Shown piece by piece: positions 1 through 9,077 of a stretch of 64,000 bases of DNA. The stretch is from Kineosporia rhizophila (GTDB lineage: Bacteria; Actinomycetota; Actinomycetes; Actinomycetales; Kineosporiaceae). The stretch is taken from NCBI RefSeq assembly GCF_021277265.1, contig NZ_JAJSOH010000010.1, forward strand, positions 1 to 64,000. Reading direction: 5' to 3'. The notes beneath the pieces were generated by a model. It had not been told where the DNA came from, made no database searches, and saw only the letters and a list, made by a program, of their open reading frames with translations. Position numbers and translations under genes: made by a program. Each line of letters starts with the position of its first letter. Positions within the stretch are counted from its first letter, which is position 1.

Positions 1-1595
1 GGGGGGCGGGGGGGGGCGGCGGGGCCGAGCCCGCGGGGGCCCGGGATGACCCCGTCCCCGCCGCCCGGGGAGATGATCCGGCGGCGGGCGTCCACCCCGC
101 CGGCCACCGCCTCCAGCCGGGCGGCGACCTCGACCAGGACCCGGTCGCCGGCCGCGTGCCCGAAGCGGTCGTTCACCGCCTTGAACCCGTCCAGGTCGGC
201 GTAGAGCACGGCGATGCCCGGGGCCGCCGGACGGCCGCCGGTGGTCCAGGTGCCCACCTCGTCGAGCAGGTGGCTGCGGTTGGCCAGGCCGGTCATCTGG
301 TCGAAGCGGGCCAGCCGCTCCAGCCGCTGGCGCAGCTCGACGGAGTCGGTCACGTCGCTGAGGTTGGCCACCGCCCCGCCCTCCACCCCGCGCAGCCGCA
401 GCTGAGCGGTGCCGGCCGCGGGCGGGGCCAGCCGGACCTCGATCTCGGCCTCGTCGCGGTGTCCGCGGGTCACCTCGAGCACCGCCTCGCGCACCTGGCG
501 CTGGTCCTCCGGGCGGGCCAGCTCCTCGAACGGGCGCTGGACGATCGAGCCGGGCGGGCGGTGCAGCAGGCGCGGGGCCGCGGCGTTCACGGCCAGCACC
601 CGGCCGTTGGTGTCCAGCCGCAGCAGCAGGTCGCTGGTGTTCTCGACCAGGGCGGTGAGCCGCCGGCGGGCCTGCACCTGGGCCCGCAGCAGCTCGTCCT
701 GCTCCAGCAGCAGCAGGGTCAGCCAGACCACGAAGGCGGCGGCCAGGCAGCCCAGGCCGAAGAGCGGGATCGGGCCGGTGCCCAGGACCATCGCCTGCAG
801 CCCGACGGCCGACGGCGCAACCAGGGCCACGGCGTAGGGCACCAGCCGGCCCCGGCGGCGGGGCAGGTGGCGCACGGCGTCGGCCGGTTCCTCGGGCCGG
901 GGCGGCGGCGGGCCCGGCACCCGCGCGAGCCGGAGGCTGTAGGTGGTCAGGAGGAGGCACGAGGCCAGGACGACCGGCACCAGCACGACGTCGGAGACGT
1001 CCGGCCACTGCGGGACGTCGGCCCCGGCGATCCGGGTGCCGCGCAGCAGGTCGGCGGCCAGCACTGCGGTCAGGGCGGTGACCAGGACGGCCCAGGAGCG
1101 CCCGGGTGAGGCGTTGCCTTCCGGCCCGAGGTAGCCCGCCGGGGCGCCGGACGTGCGGGTGGGCAGGCGCAGCACCACCAGCAGGGCGATCAGGTCGAGC
1201 ACGGCCGGCAGCAGGGCGAACGCGGCGCTGGCGGGCAGCCGGACCGGGGCGTCGACGACCACCCAGACGATGGTGGCCGCGCTCAGGGCCAGCACGGCGG
1301 CCTCGCTGACCCCGATCCCGGGCCGGCGCCCGGGCACGATCCGGTCGCCCGAACCGGCGATCGCGGTGAGCAGGCCACCGGCCGCCAGCACCATCAGGAA
1401 GTCGGCGAGCTGGCCGGACAGCAGCGTCCCGGACGGCTCGACCAGGCGGGCCGAGGCCCCGGCGACCGCCCAGCACACGCCGCCGGCGGTGACCGTGGCG
1501 GTGATCGGGACCCGGCTGAGCGAACGCAACGCGGCGTACAGCCAGGCCACCCCGGCCAGGACGGCCGCGGCGCCCATCGCGGAGGCGCTCAGCAC
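1..1595 (-). CDS. Membrane PAS-GGDEF protein, C-terminus cut by window edge
   Basis: The gene starts with GTG at 1595 (an in-frame TAG lies just upstream; an ATG at 1577 is the alternative) and runs off the window at base 1. The N-terminal half reads as a series of hydrophobic segments, so the protein is membrane bound. It is followed by a PAS-like sensor segment (roughly 900-400) and the start of a GGDEF domain with the conserved YADLDGFKAVND stretch near 190. Diguanylate cyclases make c-di-GMP from two GTP. The signature motif is not normal: at about 50-70 the frame reads SPGGGDGVIP, where a GGDEF motif would be expected. The first 50 bases are almost pure G/C, so this may be poor sequence at a contig end or a degenerate domain. 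It lies 32 bp downstream of the GGDEF-EAL gene and is probably co-transcribed with it. Confidence 0.75.
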   Translation of the reverse strand, partial: MLSASAMGAAAVLAGVAWLYAALRSLSRVPITATVTAGGVCWAVAGASARLVEPSGTLLSGQLADFLMVLAAGGLLTAIAGSGDRIVPGRRPGIGVSEAAVLALSAATIVWVVVDAPVRLPASAAFALLPAVLDLIALLVVLRLPTRTSGAPAGYLGPEGNASPGRSWAVLVTALTAVLAADLLRGTRIAGADVPQWPDVSDVVLVPVVLASCLLLTTYSLRLARVPGPPPPRPEEPADAVRHLPRRRGRLVPYAVALVAPSAVGLQAMVLGTGPIPLFGLGCLAAAFVVWLTLLLLEQDELLRAQVQARRRLTALVENTSDLLLRLDTNGRVLAVNAAAPRLLHRPPGSIVQRPFEELARPEDQRQVREAVLEVTRGHRDEAEIEVRLAPPAAGTAQLRLRGVEGGAVANLSDVTDSVELRQRLERLARFDQMTGLANRSHLLDEVGTWTTGGRPAAPGIAVLYADLDGFKAVNDRFGHAAGDRVLVEVAARLEAVAGGVDARRRIISPGGGDGVIPGPRGLGPAAPPRP

Positions 1596-1627
1596 GGAAC
1601 GACACTAACCGCTGTCAGCAGTGAGGG

Positions 1628-4198
1628 TTACCGGGTGACGTGCAGATCCCCGGCCCGGCGCGGCTGCGGGATCTGCACGCCGGGGGCCGGGCTGACGAAC
1701 GGGTCGCTGGCCCGCAGTTCCTCGATCGGGCGCGGGGGTGAGAACAGGAACCCCTGGGCCAGCCGGCAGCCGTACTCCAGCAGCAGCTCGGCCTGCCTGC
1801 GGGTCTCCACCCCCTCGGCGATCACCTCCAGGCCGAGCTCCGCGGCCAGCCCGAGCATCGAGCGCACCAGCACGTCGTCCTCGGCCTGCTGGCCCAGACC
1901 CCAGACGAACTTGCGGTCGATCTTGAGGATGTCGACCGGCAGCCGGGACAGGTACTGCAACGAGGAGAACCCGGTGCCGAAGTCGTCGATCGCCACGTGC
2001 ACCCCCTCGGAGCGCAGCAGCTCCAGGCGTGAGGCGGTGCGGCCGAGGTCCTGGATCGCGGCCTGCTCGGTGATCTCCAGGGTGAGCCGGCCGGGGGCGA
2101 TGCCGCTCTCCTGCAGCGCCTCCATGGTGATGTCGAAGAAGTCGGTGCCGACCAGCTGCTGGGCCGAGACGTTGACCGCCATCCCGAGCCGTTCGTCGCG
2201 CCAGCCGGCCAGCTGCCGCAGCGACTCGCGCAGCACCCAGGCGCCCATCGGCACGATCAGCCCGCTCTCCTCGGCCACCGGCAGGAACTGGGCCGGTGAC
2301 CAGGTCTCGGCCCCGACCGGCCAGCGCACCAGGGCCTCGAACCCCTCCCACTGCCGGGTGTGCAGGTCGACCACGGGCTGCAGGTAGATGGTCAGGCCCT
2401 CGTTGCGCACCGCGTTCTCCAGGTCGCCGCGCAGCCGGTGGTGCTCCATCACCCGCTCGGACATCCACGGCTCGAAGTCCACCACCCCGGCCCCGCCGCG
2501 CTGCTTGGCCCGGTACATCGCCAGGTCGGCGTCCCGCAGCACCTCCCGGGCGGTGCGGGTGACCGCGGGATCGGCGATCACCAGCCCGAGACTGGCCGAG
2601 ACCGACGGACGTCCGTGAGCCGCCTCGTCGAACCCGTTGAAGGCGGTGACCACCGCGTTGGCGGCCGCGTGGGCGGCCTCCGGGTCGGTGGCGGCGGGCA
2701 TCACCGCGAACTCGTCCCCGCCCAGCCGGGCCACCGCGTCCCCCGGGCCCGCGGCCTGCCGCAGGCACTCGGCCGCCCGGTGCAGCAGCCGGTCGCCCTC
2801 GGCGTGCCCCATCGTGTCGTTGACCTCTTTGAAGTTGTCGAGGTCGATGAACATCACCGCGGCGGTCTGCCCGGCGGCCAGCCGGGTGTTCACCGCCTCG
2901 AGGAACGCGGTGCGGTTGAGCAGGCCGGTGAGCGAGTCGGTCTGGGCCGCGTCGACCAGTTCGTTCTGCATCCGGACACGCTCGGAGACGTCCCGCCCGA
3001 CCAGCACCGCACCACCGTCGTCGCGCGGGGTGATCCCCCACTCGATCACCCGCCAGCGCGACTCCTCGGCCGCCCACATGTTGCCGACCAGCCCGACCGT
3101 GCCGGGCGGAGGGCTGTTGCGCGGCTTCACCGCCGGGGTCTGGCTGAGCGGCAGGAAGCGGGTCTCGACGCGTTGCTCGCCCTGGCGCCACTGCGGGGTG
3201 GTGCTGACGTTCGCGGTCATCTTCTGGTCGTCCGGGTGCAGGTAGTCCAGCAGCGTGCTGCCGACCAGCTGCTTGGAGCTCATCCCGAGCACCCGGGCCG
3301 AGGCCGGGTTGGCGAACTCGATCACACCGAAGTCGTCCACCTGCAGGATCACGTCCTGGGTGTTCTCCAGCAGTTCCTCGTACAGCCGGCTGCGCGCGGT
3401 CAGGTCGTCCCAGAGCTGCTCGGTACGCCGGGACTGGGCGGTCAGCGCCACGCAGGCGGCGACCGAGGTGCCGGCCAGCAGCATGGCGACCACCGCGTCG
3501 GTGCCGTCGGGCACGATGATCAGCCCGAGGGCCAGCGGCACCGGCAACTGCCACAGCTGCATCGTGCGCGGCCGGGGGTCGAGGGTGGGCCGGCCGTACA
3601 CGCCACCGTTGTCGAGCTTGGTGGTCCAGGCCATGACCAGCCAGGTGGCGGCCCAGAAGGGCACCGCCAGCTCGGTCCTGATCGCCAGCCCGACCACGTC
3701 GCCGACCAGGGCGAACCCGCTGGAGACGATGGCCAGCAACGACGGCAGCCGGTAGGCGGGCATGGTGCGGAAGGCCAGGCCCACGCCCATGCTGCTGATC
3801 AGCAGGACCGGGACCAGCCAGCCCAGGGCCGGGGCGATCTCCGGGCGGACCTCGATCAGCCCCTGGTGGTACGACGCGAGCCAGGCGACCCCGACCAGGT
3901 TGGCCAGGAGCAGCCAGCCGTCGGCCCAGGCCGCCAGGACCTCCCGCCCGTTCAGGTCGGAGGCCGGATTGCTCGTGGCCAGCATGAACATGATCAGCGG
4001 CAGCGGGCGCAACAGCCCCCAGAGCCAGCCGTCGGGCACGTCGGCCAGGGCTGCGATCGCGACGCCGCCCCAGACCAGGAAACCCACCCCGGACAGCACC
4101 GTGCCCCGCCGGAAGGCGGGCTCACGCAGCGCGGCGGCGAAAGCGACGCCGGCGGCCGCGACCGCCGTAACGGCAGTCGCGATGATCGCGATCAGCAT
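1628..4198 (-). CDS. Membrane PAS-GGDEF-EAL c-di-GMP turnover protein
   Basis: This 856-residue protein has about eight hydrophobic segments in residues 1-255, a PAS domain at about 272-410, a GGDEF domain with an intact LGGDEFAV motif at 492-499, and an EAL domain with EAL at 621-623 and DDFGTG at 738-743. GGDEF domains make c-di-GMP and EAL domains hydrolyse it to pGpG. Both signature motifs are intact, so either activity is possible and the membrane and PAS parts would set the balance. No ligand can be named. The ATG at 4198 opens straight into the first membrane segment. The gene follows ilvD on the same strand and precedes a second GGDEF gene by 32 bp. Confidence 0.92.
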   Translation of the reverse strand: MLIAIIATAVTAVAAAGVAFAAALREPAFRRGTVLSGVGFLVWGGVAIAALADVPDGWLWGLLRPLPLIMFMLATSNPASDLNGREVLAAWADGWLLLANLVGVAWLASYHQGLIEVRPEIAPALGWLVPVLLISSMGVGLAFRTMPAYRLPSLLAIVSSGFALVGDVVGLAIRTELAVPFWAATWLVMAWTTKLDNGGVYGRPTLDPRPRTMQLWQLPVPLALGLIIVPDGTDAVVAMLLAGTSVAACVALTAQSRRTEQLWDDLTARSRLYEELLENTQDVILQVDDFGVIEFANPASARVLGMSSKQLVGSTLLDYLHPDDQKMTANVSTTPQWRQGEQRVETRFLPLSQTPAVKPRNSPPPGTVGLVGNMWAAEESRWRVIEWGITPRDDGGAVLVGRDVSERVRMQNELVDAAQTDSLTGLLNRTAFLEAVNTRLAAGQTAAVMFIDLDNFKEVNDTMGHAEGDRLLHRAAECLRQAAGPGDAVARLGGDEFAVMPAATDPEAAHAAANAVVTAFNGFDEAAHGRPSVSASLGLVIADPAVTRTAREVLRDADLAMYRAKQRGGAGVVDFEPWMSERVMEHHRLRGDLENAVRNEGLTIYLQPVVDLHTRQWEGFEALVRWPVGAETWSPAQFLPVAEESGLIVPMGAWVLRESLRQLAGWRDERLGMAVNVSAQQLVGTDFFDITMEALQESGIAPGRLTLEITEQAAIQDLGRTASRLELLRSEGVHVAIDDFGTGFSSLQYLSRLPVDILKIDRKFVWGLGQQAEDDVLVRSMLGLAAELGLEVIAEGVETRRQAELLLEYGCRLAQGFLFSPPRPIEELRASDPFVSPAPGVQIPQPRRAGDLHVTR

Positions 4199-4229
4199 GT
4201 GTCCACCCGTGAACCCGACTCCCCACGGG

Positions 4230-4282
4230 CCGGTCGTCCCCTGATCGGCCCCGCCCCTTCATCGGCGGGTGACGGGGACCGG
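4230..4282 (-). terminator. Possible terminator downstream of ilvD
   Basis: A nested imperfect dyad lies in the gap after the ilvD stop. The outer arms are CCGGTCGTCCCC (4230-4241) and GGGGACCGG (4274-4282). The inner arms are CCCGCC (4250-4255) and GGCGGG (4264-4269). There is no U tract, which is common in actinobacteria. It would separate ilvD from the c-di-GMP genes. Confidence 0.4.
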
Positions 4283-4290
4283 TTAACGGG

Positions 4291-5994
4291 TCAGCCCAGA
4301 ACGGCCCCGTTGGAGGCGGAACCCACCAGCTTGGTGTACTTCGCCAGGACGCCGCGGGAGTAGCGGTGCGGCAGGGGTGCGAAGTCCCGCATCCGGTTCT
4401 CGATCTCGGCCGGCTCCACCAGCAGGTCGAGCGTGCCCTCGGCGACGTTCAGCCGGATCCGGTCGCCGTCGCGCACCGCCGCGATCGGCCCGCGGTCCAC
4501 CGCCTCCGGGGTCACGTGGCCCACGCACAGCCCGGTGGTGCCGCCGGAGAACCGGCCGTCGGTCAGCAGCAGCACGTCCTTGCCCAGACCGGCGCCCTTG
4601 ATCGCACCGGTGATGGCCAGCATCTCGCGCATCCCGGGGCCTCCCTTGGGCCCCTCGAACCGGATCACCACGACGTCCCCGGCCGTGATCGTCCCGTCTT
4701 CCAGCGCGTCCAGGGCGGCGCGCTCGCGCTCGAACACCCGGGCGGTGCCCTCGAACACGTCGGAGTCGAACCCGGCGCTCTTCACCACCGCCCCCTCCGG
4801 CGCCAGCGAGCCGTGCAGCACGGTGATCCCGCCGGTGCGGTGGATCGGCTCGGACAGCGCGCGGACCACCTTGCCGTCCAGGTCGGGCGGGTTGATCCCG
4901 GCCAGGTTCTCGGCCATCGTCCGGCCGGTCACGGTCATCACGTCACCGTGCATCAGGCCCGCGTCGAGCAGGGCCTTCATCACCACCGGGACTCCGCCGA
5001 CCCGGTCCACGTCGAACATCACGTAGCGGCCGAAGGGCTTGACGTCGGCCAGGTGCGGCACCCGCGCACCGACCCGGGCGAAGTCGTCCAGCGTGAGCTC
5101 CACCTCGGCCTCGTGCGCGATGGCGAGCAGGTGCAGCACCGCGTTGGTGCTCCCGCCGAACGCCATCACCACCGCGATCGCGTTCTCGAAGGCCTCCTTG
5201 GTCAGGATGTCGCGGGCGGTGATGCCGTGGCGCAGCAGGTTGATCACGGCCTCGCCGGAGCGGCGGGCGAAGCCGTCGCGGCGGCGGTCGGTGGCCGGCG
5301 GGGCGGCCGAGCCGGGCAGCGACATCCCCAGGGCCTCGGCCGCGCTGGCCATCGTGTTGGCCGTGTACATCCCGCCGCAGGCGCCCTCCCCCGGGCAGAT
5401 CGCGCGTTCCAGGATGTCCAGGTCCTCGCGGCTCATCAGGCCGCGGGCGCAGGCGCCGACCCCTTCGAAGGCGTCGATCAGGGTGACGTCCTTCTCGGTG
5501 CCGTCGGTGAACGTGGCCTTGCCCGGCAGGATCGAGCCGGCGTAGAGGAACACGCTGGCCAGGTCGAGCCGGGCGGCGGCCATCAGCATCCCGGGCAGCG
5601 ACTTGTCACAGCCGGCCAGCAGCACGCTGCCGTCCAGCCGCTCGGCCTGCATCACGGTCTCCACGCTGTCGGCGATCACCTCGCGGGAGACCAGCGAGAA
5701 GTGCATGCCCTCGTGGCCCATCGAGATGCCGTCGCTGACGCTGATCGTGCCGAACTCCAGCGGGTAGCCGCCCCCGGCGTGCACCCCGTCCTTCACGGCC
5801 TTGGCCAGCCGGTCGAGACTGAGGTTGCAGGGGGTGATCTCGTTCCACGAACTGGCCACCCCGATCTGCGGCTTGACCCAGTCCTCGTCGCCCATGCCGA
5901 CCGCGCGCAGCATGCCCCGCGAGGCAGTGGCCTCGATCCCGTCGGTGACCTGCCGGCTGCGCGGCTTCATGTCGTGTTCGCTCGTCTGGCTCAC
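4291..5994 (-). CDS. ilvD: Dihydroxy-acid dehydratase
   Basis: IlvD removes water from 2,3-dihydroxy-isovalerate and 2,3-dihydroxy-3-methylvalerate, the third step of valine and isoleucine synthesis, using an Fe-S cluster. The protein reads [10 protein letters not shown], then [30 protein letters not shown] and [14 protein letters not shown]. These include the three conserved cysteines of the family. The frame stays open upstream to 6285, but that stretch has no family similarity. The start is GTG at 5994 (567 residues), with ATG at 5970 (559 residues) as a close alternative. Neither has a strong ribosome site, and both lengths match the short actinobacterial form. The gene stands 59 bp downstream of the putative anti-sigma gene and shows no partner ilv genes here. 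Confidence 0.95.
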   Translation of the reverse strand: MSQTSEHDMKPRSRQVTDGIEATASRGMLRAVGMGDEDWVKPQIGVASSWNEITPCNLSLDRLAKAVKDGVHAGGGYPLEFGTISVSDGISMGHEGMHFSLVSREVIADSVETVMQAERLDGSVLLAGCDKSLPGMLMAAARLDLASVFLYAGSILPGKATFTDGTEKDVTLIDAFEGVGACARGLMSREDLDILERAICPGEGACGGMYTANTMASAAEALGMSLPGSAAPPATDRRRDGFARRSGEAVINLLRHGITARDILTKEAFENAIAVVMAFGGSTNAVLHLLAIAHEAEVELTLDDFARVGARVPHLADVKPFGRYVMFDVDRVGGVPVVMKALLDAGLMHGDVMTVTGRTMAENLAGINPPDLDGKVVRALSEPIHRTGGITVLHGSLAPEGAVVKSAGFDSDVFEGTARVFERERAALDALEDGTITAGDVVVIRFEGPKGGPGMREMLAITGAIKGAGLGKDVLLLTDGRFSGGTTGLCVGHVTPEAVDRGPIAAVRDGDRIRLNVAEGTLDLLVEPAEIENRMRDFAPLPHRYSRGVLAKYTKLVGSASNGAVLG

Positions 5995-6053
5995 GGTCGG
6001 TGACTCTACGCCGCCGGGTACCCCGGAATCAGGCAACCCGGCGGCGCAACCTC

Positions 6054-7568
6054 TCAGGGGGCGATGAGGGCCTTGCGGACCTCGGGCAGGAGCCAGCTGG
6101 GCTTGCTCTCCATCAGGAACTGGGGATCGTCTGAGAACTTCATCGCTTCCGGCCGCCGCACCGCCGTCGTCCCGACCTCGGCGCCGGCTGCGTCGAGGAA
6201 CCGCACCGACCGGACATCCGTACGAGACGTACTGGCCAGGGTGTTTCGGGCGGGAGAGGTGGTGACCCCGTCCGGACCGGTCCATTCCACCGTCACGGTG
6301 CCCACCGGCCCCAGCGCCGCCGTCTGGACCGTCTTGTCACTGGTTCCCTGCGTCGTGTCCCGGTAGCTAGACCAGGCCAGCGCCAGTTCGGAGTTGCTTC
6401 CCGCGGGAAGCAGTTCCGCCGTGTCCAGCCAGGATCCCTCCCCGCCCTCGCGCTCGCCGTACGGTGCCGAGACGTGCCCGGCAGCCAGCACTCTGGCCCC
6501 GCTCGGAAGGGTGAGCACACCAACCAGAGGACGATTGGGGCCGGCTTTGGTAGCCGGATCCGGATCCGCGGCGAGCAGCTTCCATTCGCCTTCGGCGAAC
6601 GGCTGCCGGGACGCCATCCAGGTGCGGTAGGCCAGATCCTCGACCCGGGAGAACTTCTCGTCGGCCCCCCCGCGCTCGGGAGCCAGCACCAGGGCCTCCG
6701 GGCGCACCCCCGGGCGCTCGGTGAAGAGGTCCCAGTAGTAGGGCTCTTTCCCCTCCTGTTCGGCCAGCAGGGCGTAATGGCCGGGCCGCTCCACCGAGAT
6801 CTCCTGGACCCCGGCCGTGAGAGGAAGGTCGCGGCTGTTCCCGGTGACCTTGCCGTCGGCGTCGATGGTGGGCGGCTGCTGCAGGCGGGCGCGCTGAGGC
6901 CGCTGCGCGACCACGTAGGCGGCCGCGCCCAGGTCCGGGTAGTCGTCCGGGTTCCAGCGGTCGCCGAACTGATCGGGCGAGACCATCCCGAGGAACATCG
7001 AGTCCGGCTCGGTCCACTCCCCCACCGACATCGCGTCGGCGGCCGTGCCGGCCCGCCCGTAGAACTGGATCAGCGTCGGTCCCCCGGACTCGCCTCCCGG
7101 CCAGGTCCCGACCACCGCCGCGATCCGGTAGTTCCCGATGTCCGAGGCGTAGACCACCTTGGCGTCCCGGACCGGCTGCTTGAGTTCCGGCATCGGTCCC
7201 ACGTCGATGTGGTCGAGGTCCAGCAGGTCGTGCCGAGCGGCCCAGTCGCCGAGGGCGTTCACCCACTGCGTGTCGTCGGCCAGGTTGCCTCTGGTCTCGA
7301 CCAGGTACTTCGGGGTGCGCCGGTCGGCCGGGGCGGACTTGTCCTGCTCGGGGCCCAGCACTGCCTGCTGCACCACGAGCAGGCCCACCACCGCGGCGGC
7401 CGCGGCCGCCAGGGCGAGCGCGGCCCGCCGACGGCGCCGGGTCCGGGAGCGGACCAGGAATTTCTGGATCTCCTCCCACGGCGGGGTGGGAGCGGGCCGC
7501 TCGGCCAGCGCGACGTCGACGTCGTCGAGCAGAGCGCGGATCTCTCCGGACAGCCGGTCGTTCGTCAC
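6054..7568 (-). CDS. Single-pass membrane protein, probable anti-sigma factor
   Basis: The GTG start at 7568 overlaps the stop of the sigma gene as GTGA, so the two are translationally coupled. The 504-residue product has about 48 cytoplasmic residues ending in a run of arginines, one membrane helix at about 49-68 (Ala/Val/Leu-rich), and about 430 residues outside. The layout (short cytoplasmic head, one helix, sensor outside) and the coupling are typical of ECF anti-sigma factors. I see no zinc-binding HxxxCxxC motif and no named fold in the outer part, which contains several WxxYRDT- and GTVTVEW-like strands. The anti-sigma role is inferred from context only. The open frame running on to 8804 crosses the sigma gene in another frame and is not coding. 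Confidence 0.75.
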   Translation of the reverse strand: MTNDRLSGEIRALLDDVDVALAERPAPTPPWEEIQKFLVRSRTRRRRRAALALAAAAAAVVGLLVVQQAVLGPEQDKSAPADRRTPKYLVETRGNLADDTQWVNALGDWAARHDLLDLDHIDVGPMPELKQPVRDAKVVYASDIGNYRIAAVVGTWPGGESGGPTLIQFYGRAGTAADAMSVGEWTEPDSMFLGMVSPDQFGDRWNPDDYPDLGAAAYVVAQRPQRARLQQPPTIDADGKVTGNSRDLPLTAGVQEISVERPGHYALLAEQEGKEPYYWDLFTERPGVRPEALVLAPERGGADEKFSRVEDLAYRTWMASRQPFAEGEWKLLAADPDPATKAGPNRPLVGVLTLPSGARVLAAGHVSAPYGEREGGEGSWLDTAELLPAGSNSELALAWSSYRDTTQGTSDKTVQTAALGPVGTVTVEWTGPDGVTTSPARNTLASTSRTDVRSVRFLDAAGAEVGTTAVRRPEAMKFSDDPQFLMESKPSWLLPEVRKALIAP

Positions 7569-8203
7569 GGGGTCTCCATCCGGTCCAGCCCCAGGACCGC
7601 TCCGAGCACCTGCGGGTGCCGGCGCAACTGGGCGATCGCCTTGGACAGCTGGGACTTCACGGCACCGGTACTGATCCCGAGCATCCGCGCGGTCTCCTCG
7701 ACCGAACGGTCCTCCCACAGCCGCAGCACCACGACGGTGCGTTGCCGGGGCGGCAGGTCGCTCAGCGCGGCCCAGAGACCGGAACGCAGGGCGTAGGTCT
7801 CGGCGTGGTCGTACGCCTGCGCCGGCTGCTGCACGATCGCGTCCAGCGACGTCTCGGGATGCCGGCGGCGCCGGTGGCGGGAGGCCGCGGTGTTCGCGAC
7901 CGCGGCCCGCACATAGCTCTCCGGAGAATCCGACCGGATCCGGTCCCACCGCCGCCAGCACTTCTCCAGGGCCACCTGCACCACGTCCTCGGCCAGCTGG
8001 TGATCGCCCGTCAGCAGGAATGCGTAACGCTGCAGCGCGCCCCACCGGGCGGCGACGAACCGCCGGAAGTTCGTCTCGGCCGACTCCTGGTCCAGTTCCC
8101 GGGCCTCGGCACCGTTCTCGGTGACCAGGTCGTAGCGCGGCCGCGGCGGATCGGCGGGTTTGCTGAGCAGGCGCAGCGCACTCAGCGCCGGCAGCAGGGC
8201 CAT
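7565..8203 (-). CDS. ECF RNA polymerase sigma factor, SigE family
   Basis: The product (212 residues from ATG 8203) shows sigma region 2 (FVAARWGALQRYAFLLTGDH, then LAEDVVQVALEKCWRRW) and region 4 (LPPRQRTVVVLRLWEDRSVE followed by the helix-turn-helix GISTGAVKSQLSKAIAQLR). This matches the SigE-type ECF family of actinobacteria. The frame is open to a GTG at 8266, but ATG 8203 is preferred: it has GGAGAA about ten bases upstream and leaves room for an ECF-type promoter at 8244-8274. The stop overlaps the start of the membrane protein at 6054-7568, the usual sigma/anti-sigma arrangement. It is likely to control its own operon and some envelope response; other targets cannot be read from the window. 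Confidence 0.9.
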   Translation of the reverse strand: MALLPALSALRLLSKPADPPRPRYDLVTENGAEARELDQESAETNFRRFVAARWGALQRYAFLLTGDHQLAEDVVQVALEKCWRRWDRIRSDSPESYVRAAVANTAASRHRRRRHPETSLDAIVQQPAQAYDHAETYALRSGLWAALSDLPPRQRTVVVLRLWEDRSVEETARMLGISTGAVKSQLSKAIAQLRRHPQVLGAVLGLDRMETP

Positions 8204-8243
8204 CAAGGGGTTCTCCGAGAGCTCGCCGGACAAGGACGATATT

Positions 8244-8274
8244 CCAGACGCGGACAGCCCACCCACAGGTTTCC
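8244..8274 (-). promoter_or_regulatory. ECF-type promoter ahead of the sigma gene
   Basis: On the minus strand GGAAACC (8268-8274) is followed after 17 bases by CGTCTGG (8244-8250). This resembles the GGAAC/CGTCT pattern of ECF sigma promoters. It points at the sigma gene and lies about 40 bases upstream of its ATG at 8203, which suggests autoregulation. Confidence 0.5.
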
Positions 8275-8343
8275 GCCGAATCGGAACTTTCTGCCCGGGC
8301 CACCGCCCCGCACCGGTACCCGGCCGTGCCAGACTCCCCGGCC

Positions 8344-9036
8344 ATGAGCACTCCTGTTCTCGTCGCCTGCTCGCACGGCACCCGGTCCGAGGCCGGGCGC
8401 GCCGTGATCGCCGAGTTCCGGTCGGCCCTGGCCGCCGCCCGCCCCGGACTGCGGGTGGAGGCTGCCCACGTCGACGTGGAGGAGCCGTTCGTCGGCGACG
8501 TGGTCGCCGGGCTGGACGCGCCGGTGGTCGTGGTGCCGCTGCTGCTCTCCACCGGTTTCCACGTCAAGACCGACATCGGCCGGGCGGTCGCCTCCGCCCC
8601 GGGCCGGGCCCGGGCGGCCGAACCGCTCGGCCCGGACGCTCTGCTGGTCAAGGTGCTGCAGGACCGGCTGGCCGAGGCCGGGGCAGCCGAGGACGACGTG
8701 ATCGTGCTGGCCGCAGCGGGTTCCAGCGATCCGGCGGCCTCCGCCGCGGTGGAGGAGACCGCGGCTGCGCTGTCCGCGGCCCGGGGTGGCGCCGTGGTCA
8801 CCACCGGCTACGCGGCCGCGGGCACACCCACGGTGGCCGATGCGGTTTCTGCGGCCCGGGCGGCGCATCCGGGGGCCCGGGTCACGGTCGCCAGCTACCT
8901 GCTCGCCCCGGGGCAGTTCGTCACCCGGCTCAACGAGGCCGGGGCCGACCGGGTCAGCGCTCCGATGGCCCCGCACCCGGCCCTGGTCGAACTGGCGCTG
9001 CGGCGTTTCGACGAGGCCCTGGTTATGGTCCTTTAG
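8344..9036 (+). CDS. CbiX/SirB-type sirohydrochlorin chelatase-like protein
   Basis: The 230-residue protein has the CbiX/SirB pattern. LVACSHGTRS lies at the N-terminus with the metal-handling histidine, and PLLLSTGFHVKTDI follows with the second histidine. A second half starts at VIVLAAAGSSDP. Members insert Co or Fe into sirohydrochlorin on the way to cobalamin or siroheme. No other tetrapyrrole or sulfite-reductase gene is nearby, so the metal cannot be told. The second half has lost the HG motif, as in fused two-domain forms. ATG 8344 is preferred over an in-frame GTG at 8326. It is divergent from the sigma gene. Confidence 0.85.
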   Translation: MSTPVLVACSHGTRSEAGRAVIAEFRSALAAARPGLRVEAAHVDVEEPFVGDVVAGLDAPVVVVPLLLSTGFHVKTDIGRAVASAPGRARAAEPLGPDALLVKVLQDRLAEAGAAEDDVIVLAAAGSSDPAASAAVEETAAALSAARGGAVVTTGYAAAGTPTVADAVSAARAAHPGARVTVASYLLAPGQFVTRLNEAGADRVSAPMAPHPALVELALRRFDEALVMVL

Positions 9037-9077
9037 GGGGTCGCCGACCGGACCGGCGGACCGGAAGGATCGGGCGG

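Noticed and set aside
2360..4363. Long plus-strand frames opposite the GGDEF-EAL, ilvD and other minus-strand genes
   Set aside because: Their His/Gln/Gly/Arg-rich composition is typical of antisense frames in high-GC DNA, and the other strand encodes clear families.
4291..6285. A 664-residue form of IlvD
   Set aside because: The first 97 residues have no family similarity and would overlap the preceding gene; GTG 5994 or ATG 5970 gives normal length.
6054..8804. A 916-codon minus-strand open frame
   Set aside because: It runs through the sigma gene in another frame and through the antisense of the chelatase gene. The real gene begins at GTG 7568, coupled to the sigma stop.
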